A stretch of DNA of 64,000 nt from NCBI GenBank assembly GCA_032251315.1, contig JAVVEE010000001.1, positions 88,577 through 152,576 on the forward strand, read 5' to 3'. Positions 59,779 to 64,000 of the stretch are shown here, in pieces. Made by a program: the position numbers and the translations under genes. Source of the stretch: LH-M37 sp032251315. GTDB taxonomy: Bacteria; Pseudomonadota; Gammaproteobacteria; SZUA-229. Position 1 is the first letter of the stretch. Each line of letters begins with the position of its first letter. The notes below the pieces were generated by a model. That model did not search any database. It saw nothing but the letters and a program-made list of their open reading frames with translations, and was not told where the DNA came from.

Positions 59779-60288
59779 ATGGGCCGATATCGACCACCTC
59801 AGCCACCGAGTTCGAAATACATTACTCCCGAAGGCAAACAGCGCCTGAGTGAAGAGCTGGATTTTCTCTGGATAAAGCGCCGCCCCGAAGTCACCCGCGC
59901 ACTGTCAGCGGCCGCCGCCGAAGGTGATCGCTCGGAAAACGCTGAATACATCTACCGCAAAAAAGAGTTGCGCGAAATCGATGCCCGGGTTCGGCATTTA
60001 AGAAAACGTCTGGAAGGCATCAAGGTGGTTGACCGCATTCCCGAGAACCGGGACAAGGTATTTTTTGGCGCCTGGGTTCATCTCGTTGATGACCACGACA
60101 ATGAAAACATCTATCGCATCGTCGGCCCCGATGAACTCGATCCCAAACTCGGCTACATCAGCATGGACTCGCCCATGGGCAAAGCCCTACTAGGTAAATC
60201 ACTGGACGACGAATTCAGCCTGCAACTGCCCGAAAGGGAAGCCACCTTTACCATTCTTGAAGTCAGTTATTCGCGCATAGAACGGTAA
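59779..60288 (+). CDS. greB: Transcription elongation factor GreB
   Basis: Rescues backtracked RNA polymerase by stimulating transcript cleavage. 169 residues: N-terminal coiled coil with YITPEGKQRLSEELDFLW and the catalytic acidic tip AEGDRSENAEYIYRKKELRE, then the C-terminal FKBP-like domain (RIVGPDELDPKLGYISMDSP). YRKKELREID fits GreB rather than GreA. Begins after the palindromic repeat; a TACAAT at about 59732 is a possible -10. Confidence 0.94.
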   Translation: MGRYRPPQPPSSKYITPEGKQRLSEELDFLWIKRRPEVTRALSAAAAEGDRSENAEYIYRKKELREIDARVRHLRKRLEGIKVVDRIPENRDKVFFGAWVHLVDDHDNENIYRIVGPDELDPKLGYISMDSPMGKALLGKSLDDEFSLQLPEREATFTILEVSYSRIER

Positions 60289-60375
60289 GGCACAACAACC
60301 ATCGGACATTGCGCCGTATGTGCTTTTCCGCGCTATTCAAAGTTAGCCGCTGCTAAATATTCTTAGTTTATTAAT

Positions 60376-61752
60376 CTAACTATTTTCGAACAGCTGACGA
60401 ATATGCTGATGAATCCCAATAAGATGGCCTTTATTATCAGCGGGAAGGGTAGTCAATGCGGCGATACGCGCCGGATAATCCACCGTCGCCGCCAGTAAGC
60501 GCGCCAGTGAAGCCAGGTAAGTATTTTTAGAAATCCCCAGTGATTTAATAAAGCGCGGCATCGCCTGAGCAAAGTTGATCGGCTCATCGCCTTTCCAGTC
60601 TTCCGGAAAATCGCCGTAACCGCCAAAACTCATCCCCGGCGGGAAAAGCATGTCATGGATATTGTAGGCCCGCATTGGCGTAGGATCGTACACGGGGGAG
60701 AAGGTCAATACACCGTTACGCTCGATAATCGCCAGATTCTCCAAATGCAGGTCGCCGTTACCGGTCAGTAACGCCATGATCACCCGCTCAAGCAGATGCA
60801 ATTTTGCAGCCTTACGATCACCCACAATCTGTAATCTGCTGTTATCCAGGGCCTGGCCGATATTGTCATAGGTCGCACTGTAATGTGTGCTGATGGCCTT
60901 GCTACCACTGGCAAGTACAGAGTACATCGACTCCATGAAAACAGTACTACCAGTGCCGGTTCGATCGAAGCGCTCTATCGCCAGCGCGCGCAATCCGTTC
61001 ACCTCCACGGACCAGTAGCGCGGGACCTCAAAACCGGCCGCCCGGTGCATTTCAAGAGCCAGCGCCTCCAGTTCAATAATGCCGGGATAGTCATTAGTGT
61101 TCTCAAGCTTTAACAGGATATCGGTTCTATCCGCATCCCCAAATCGTGTCGGCAACCCGATGCGTCCATCCCAGCCGGCGCGGTTAATGGACAATGGAAT
61201 TTTCGGGATCGCACCACCGACACTCGGCGTGGGGCCTAATACATCGATCAAAGCCTCCGCGTCGCCATCGAACCAGGTCATAAATTTTTTCAGGCTAAAC
61301 CCGAACTTTTCATCCAGCTCCATCAGCCCTTGTCTGGATGGGGTGGCATACCATTGCAGCGCGGCCTGATCATCGGCAAACACATCCAGATGACCAATAG
61401 CACCATGGCCGGAACGAATCAGCATTTCCCAGTCGGTTTCAAATCCCGGGGCAAGGTTTATGTTTATGCTATTGAGATACTTTAATAGCAGGGCGCGCTG
61501 AAAGTTGCGTTCAGAGCGTGGTGGGATCAGGCCTTGCAAAGGGGGATGCACGTCAAAATATTCCGTGCGCAAACGGCTGATGGTGCTGTCAAAACTGGCG
61601 GGCGGATAGGCCAGTCCCAGGCCCCGAAGCCCTGTTTCAGCATAGCCGGGCTCATAAGTGAAACGGCTTTCCCGATCAGTCACCGTCAGGGTGCCCATTT
61701 TAGCGGGTTGCGTCCCAAGGCGCGTCCAGACCACAGCAATACGATCTTTCAC
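60376..61752 (-). CDS. HipA-family serine/threonine kinase toxin
   Basis: 458-residue HipA-like kinase, the toxin of a type II toxin-antitoxin pair. N-terminal HipA_N region, Gly-rich regulatory loop SVGGAIPK with Ser177 aligned with the autophosphorylated Ser of E. coli HipA, ATP lysine in LLKLENTND (K215), and catalytic loop GNGDLHLENLAII (D334, N339), then the metal-binding SPVYD. The usual lysine of the loop (GNxDxHxKN) is Glu338. Preceded by the antitoxin gene with a 6-bp gap. Confidence 0.85.
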   Translation of the reverse strand: MKDRIAVVWTRLGTQPAKMGTLTVTDRESRFTYEPGYAETGLRGLGLAYPPASFDSTISRLRTEYFDVHPPLQGLIPPRSERNFQRALLLKYLNSININLAPGFETDWEMLIRSGHGAIGHLDVFADDQAALQWYATPSRQGLMELDEKFGFSLKKFMTWFDGDAEALIDVLGPTPSVGGAIPKIPLSINRAGWDGRIGLPTRFGDADRTDILLKLENTNDYPGIIELEALALEMHRAAGFEVPRYWSVEVNGLRALAIERFDRTGTGSTVFMESMYSVLASGSKAISTHYSATYDNIGQALDNSRLQIVGDRKAAKLHLLERVIMALLTGNGDLHLENLAIIERNGVLTFSPVYDPTPMRAYNIHDMLFPPGMSFGGYGDFPEDWKGDEPINFAQAMPRFIKSLGISKNTYLASLARLLAATVDYPARIAALTTLPADNKGHLIGIHQHIRQLFENS

Positions 61753-61758
61753 CGGTGG

Positions 61759-62013
61759 TTACCTGAAATCAAACAACTCACCCTTCTGCACCAATGAGGG
61801 GAGATCGTTGCTGTCATCAACCCAGATCAGTTTTTTTCCCAGAACCTTGCCCAACTCCTGCAGGGTACTGAATTTGGCATCATCGGCTTTTTTGAGTCGT
61901 GACAGGCCCACTTCATCCAGATTGGAAATTGTAGCGATGGCTTTCTGATTTAGCCCCTGTTTTCTGGCTATCGCCAAAGCTTCCAGCACTAATTCATGTA
62001 ATTGCGTGTTCAT
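61759..62013 (-). CDS. HipB-like antitoxin with Xre-type helix-turn-helix
   Basis: 84-residue DNA-binding protein, likely antitoxin to the HipA-like kinase. The HTH lies in NQKAIATISNLDEVGLSRLK, followed by FSTLQELGKVLGKKLIWVDD. It should autorepress the pair through repeats upstream (62091-62136). Identification is from position and fold; the family is divergent from E. coli HipB. Confidence 0.75.
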   Translation of the reverse strand: MNTQLHELVLEALAIARKQGLNQKAIATISNLDEVGLSRLKKADDAKFSTLQELGKVLGKKLIWVDDSNDLPSLVQKGELFDFR

Positions 62014-62090
62014 AAATCAACCTTCATGCTAACTCTATAGCATTAGGTTACCATAATTAACATAAAAAGCAATTTATTAAATTAACCTCC

Positions 62091-62136
62091 ATGATAATTT
62101 ACTATAAATTAATTATTTAATTATCATCTATGATAA
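62091..62136. promoter_or_regulatory. Candidate operator repeats for the hipBA-like pair
   Basis: ATGATAA (62091-62097), TTATCAT (62121-62127) and ATGATAA (62130-62136). The last two form a 16-bp palindrome (TTATCAT-CT-ATGATAA), and the first two form a larger inverted repeat with 19 bp between. Located 78-123 bp upstream of the antitoxin start in an AT-rich stretch. Confidence 0.5.
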
Positions 62137-63057
62137 CTAGAAAGCAAAGCGAACGCCTGCCAGAAATAAGAGCTGCTCAGTATCCTCCCCACTCGCCTCT
62201 GCTAAATTGTCGGTTTCGCCAACGAGGAAGCTGGAGCGAATTCCTAAATAGGGAGCAAACTCGCGCTTGATTTCATAACGCAGGCGCAGGTCTAGCTTGA
62301 CGCTGGTCATGCCCGTACCGAGGCTGCGTTCGGGAATACCCTGAAAGGAAAACCCCATTTCGGCCCGCGGCTGCAGCACCAGGCGTTGGGTGATGCGGAT
62401 GTCATACTCGGCTTCAATGTCCAGGGTGAAGTCACCGTCTTCGGAGATGTAGAGCGAGTTATCAAGTTCGAACATGTAGGGCGCCAGACCCTGCAGTGCA
62501 ATCACACCGGACCAGCGGTCTTCGTCGTCGCCTTCGCCCCAGGTGTTGGCGTATTGCACGCCCAGCTGGAAGCTCCAGAACGGCGTGATTAGGCGGGAAT
62601 AGAGCAGATCGGTTTCCATCTCCCCCTCATCCGGATCTTCGAAAACCGCCTCGCCCTCGTGCTTCCACCAGAACTTGTGGAAATCGCCGCCGATCCAGCC
62701 CTGGGCCTCCCAGCCGAGATGATCGTCCGTCTCGTCGTTCGCGACGCGATATTCTAGCTGCTCGAACAATATGAAAGCGTAGAGCCTGTCATCGGGAATC
62801 GGTTCGGGGAAGTTGGTGGGCGGCGGTGACTCGGCAATATCGAACACCTCCTCCAGCGTCATGCCTTTGGGGATCACCGGTTCGATCTGCGCTGCCCGCG
62901 GTGCTGATTCGTCATACTGCGCGGCCGATTTCTCGTGCATCAAGTGATCCATCGTGCCCGGCATGTCGGATGCCTCCTGAGCCCATGCCCGGACGGAACC
63001 CACCAGTAACATTGCGAGCACGAGCACCTTCCAGTTGCGGGAGTTACGATTTGACAT
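62137..63057 (-). CDS. copB: Copper resistance outer-membrane protein CopB
   Basis: 306-residue outer-membrane beta-barrel protein of the CopB/PcoB family, thought to handle copper at the outer membrane. Signal peptide (VLVLAMLLVGSVRAWA), a Met/His-bearing N-terminal stretch (MPGTMDHLMHE), and the barrel signature LEYRVANDETDDHLGWEAQG, ending in aromatic AGVRFAF. The start overlaps the end of copA by 14 bp, so copA and copB are co-translated. Confidence 0.92.
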   Translation of the reverse strand: MSNRNSRNWKVLVLAMLLVGSVRAWAQEASDMPGTMDHLMHEKSAAQYDESAPRAAQIEPVIPKGMTLEEVFDIAESPPPTNFPEPIPDDRLYAFILFEQLEYRVANDETDDHLGWEAQGWIGGDFHKFWWKHEGEAVFEDPDEGEMETDLLYSRLITPFWSFQLGVQYANTWGEGDDEDRWSGVIALQGLAPYMFELDNSLYISEDGDFTLDIEAEYDIRITQRLVLQPRAEMGFSFQGIPERSLGTGMTSVKLDLRLRYEIKREFAPYLGIRSSFLVGETDNLAEASGEDTEQLLFLAGVRFAF

Positions 63058-64000
63058 TGATCGGCCCTCCTTCGAGTGAGCGGATCACGGCGACGGTGCG
63101 GAACATGCCGGCCTCCATGTGATAGAGCAGGTGGCAATGGAACGCCCACTGCCCGGGAGCATCGACGCTGATGTCCACAGTCAGCAACTCCGCCGGCTGG
63201 ACGATCACCGTGTGTTTGCGCGGGTTGTCGCCGTAATCCTCCGCCCCTGCGTAGAGATCCATCCACATGCCGTGCAGGTGAATCGGGTGACTCATCATAG
63301 TGTCGTTGATCATATTGATCCGCAGTCGCTCGCCATACTGGAAGCGGATCATGTTCGACTGTGACCACTTCTTGCCATCGAAGCCCCAGACGTACTTGTG
63401 CATGTTGCCGGTCAGATGCAGGTCGAACTGGCGCGTCGGCGGTCGGCGGTCATAGTGTTCTTTCAACGTACGCAACTGGCCGTAGGTGAGCACGCGCCAG
63501 CCGTCATCGCCCAGCCCCGCCCCCGGATAGTCGAGTCGACGGTAGGCGGTTTGAGCCATGGTGATGCTGGCCGGGCCATGCTGGTCCGGGCCGTGCTGGA
63601 TGCTCTGCATCAATTCGCTCGTCGGTAATTCCATGCCCTGCCCGTCGCCGGAAGCATTTTGCGGCATGTCATGGCCCATTCCCTCATGGTCCATGCCTTC
63701 CATCTCACCGTCCATGCCGTCCATGTCGCCGTCCATGTCGCCGTCCATGTCGCCGTGCATCATCATGCCCATATCGGCCATGGTGAGCATGGGTCGGCGA
63801 CGCTGTTCGGGCACCTCCGCCGACATTCCCCGGCTCGGGGCCAGGGTGCCGCGTGCATAACCGCTACGGTCCATCGTCTCCGCGAACAGGGTGTAGGCGC
63901 GTGAATCCGGCAACGTCACGATCACGTCATAGGTTTCGGCCACTCCGATACGTAACTCGTCGGTTTCCACGGGCTTAATGTTCTGACCATCTGCCTGCAC
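63044..64000 (-). CDS. copA: Copper-resistance multicopper oxidase CopA, C-terminal part, cut by window end
   Basis: Periplasmic Cu(I) oxidase; only the last 318 residues are in the window, the frame being open at 64000. Type 1/2/3 copper motifs are visible: HPIHLHGMW and HCHLLYHMEAGMFRTV. A Met/Asp/Gly-rich segment (GDMDGDMDGDMDG, then DHEGMGHDM) lies upstream of them and should bind Cu(I). The 3' end overlaps copB. The same DNA encodes a 12-bp tandem repeat. Confidence 0.93.
   Translation of the reverse strand: MQADGQNIKPVETDELRIGVAETYDVIVTLPDSRAYTLFAETMDRSGYARGTLAPSRGMSAEVPEQRRRPMLTMADMGMMMHGDMDGDMDGDMDGMDGEMEGMDHEGMGHDMPQNASGDGQGMELPTSELMQSIQHGPDQHGPASITMAQTAYRRLDYPGAGLGDDGWRVLTYGQLRTLKEHYDRRPPTRQFDLHLTGNMHKYVWGFDGKKWSQSNMIRFQYGERLRINMINDTMMSHPIHLHGMWMDLYAGAEDYGDNPRKHTVIVQPAELLTVDISVDAPGQWAFHCHLLYHMEAGMFRTVAVIRSLEGGPINVKS
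63721..63756. repeat. 12-bp tandem repeat coding for the Met-rich loop of CopA
   Basis: Three exact copies of CCATGTCGCCGT, each coding on the minus strand for GDMD-type units, with degenerate copies just before (63703-63720). Copy number may vary between strains. Confidence 0.8.

Noticed and set aside
1..64000. CRISPR array, rRNA operon or complete insertion sequence
   Set aside because: No regularly spaced repeats, no rRNA sequence and no transposase gene were seen. The palindrome at 59519 has no coding capacity.

Overview
The window looks like the chromosome of a free-living, probably autotrophic gammaproteobacterium. The reasons are a class I phosphoribulokinase (51064-51948), gammaproteobacterial gene orders (metX-metW, gmk-rpoZ-spoT, ispB divergent from rplU-rpmA-obgE-proB, murJ-ribF-ileS-lspA-fkpB-ispH), an outer-membrane export machine (type II secretion) and type IV pilus minor pilins. 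A run of 99 Ns at 37540-37638 shows a draft scaffold. The taxon below class cannot be fixed from the sequence alone; a sulfur-oxidising Chromatiales-like lineage is only a guess.

Layout. 1-1451: end of metX plus metW. 1540-13450: a near-complete type II secretion operon gspC-N with a rhombosortase gene inserted on the opposite strand between gspF and gspG. 13481-17354: housekeeping genes (YkgJ-like Cys protein, yrfG-type nucleotidase, cysQ, MBL-fold hydrolase, galE). 17816-21751: an accessory redox group with an Fnr-type regulator, a tri-haem cytochrome c, a hemerythrin, a DUF2249 protein and a polytopic membrane protein with conserved histidines. A well-placed Fnr-box lies in front of the hemerythrin gene. 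21856-24308: methyltransferase, small unknown protein, lipoprotein, PhnA-like protein. 24386-27635: spoT, rpoZ, gmk and tRNA-Pro(CGG), all on the minus strand. 27672-34680: ispB, rplU, rpmA, obgE, proB, rpsT, murJ, ribF. 34703-39571: ileS, gap, lspA, fkpB, ispH. 39649-46676: minor pilin operon fimT-pilV-pilW-pilX-(small unknown)-pilY1-pilE on the minus strand. 46932-50905: ppa, tRNA-Thr(CGT), thiO, thiS, thiG, trmB. 51064-57172: prk, tatD-family nuclease, plsC, gmhB, glyS, glyQ. 57358-60288: PP-loop ATPase, TusA-like carrier, SpoU methyltransferase, small Arg-rich protein, a palindromic repeat, greB. 60376-64000: a hipBA-like toxin-antitoxin pair and the copper-resistance genes copB and copA (copA cut by the window end).

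How they work together. The Gsp proteins form one secretion machine; the rhombosortase would process GlyGly-CTERM substrates of that machine. The 39.6-46.7 kb genes prime and tip the type IV pilus. ThiO, ThiS and ThiG build the thiazole of thiamine. The Fnr/cytochrome/hemerythrin/DUF2249/membrane-protein group is the most likely place for an undescribed function, plausibly response to low oxygen or nitric oxide; this is inference. Several starts appear to be non-AUG (gspG, gspH, gspI, gspL, murJ, rpsT), with murJ apparently using CUG.
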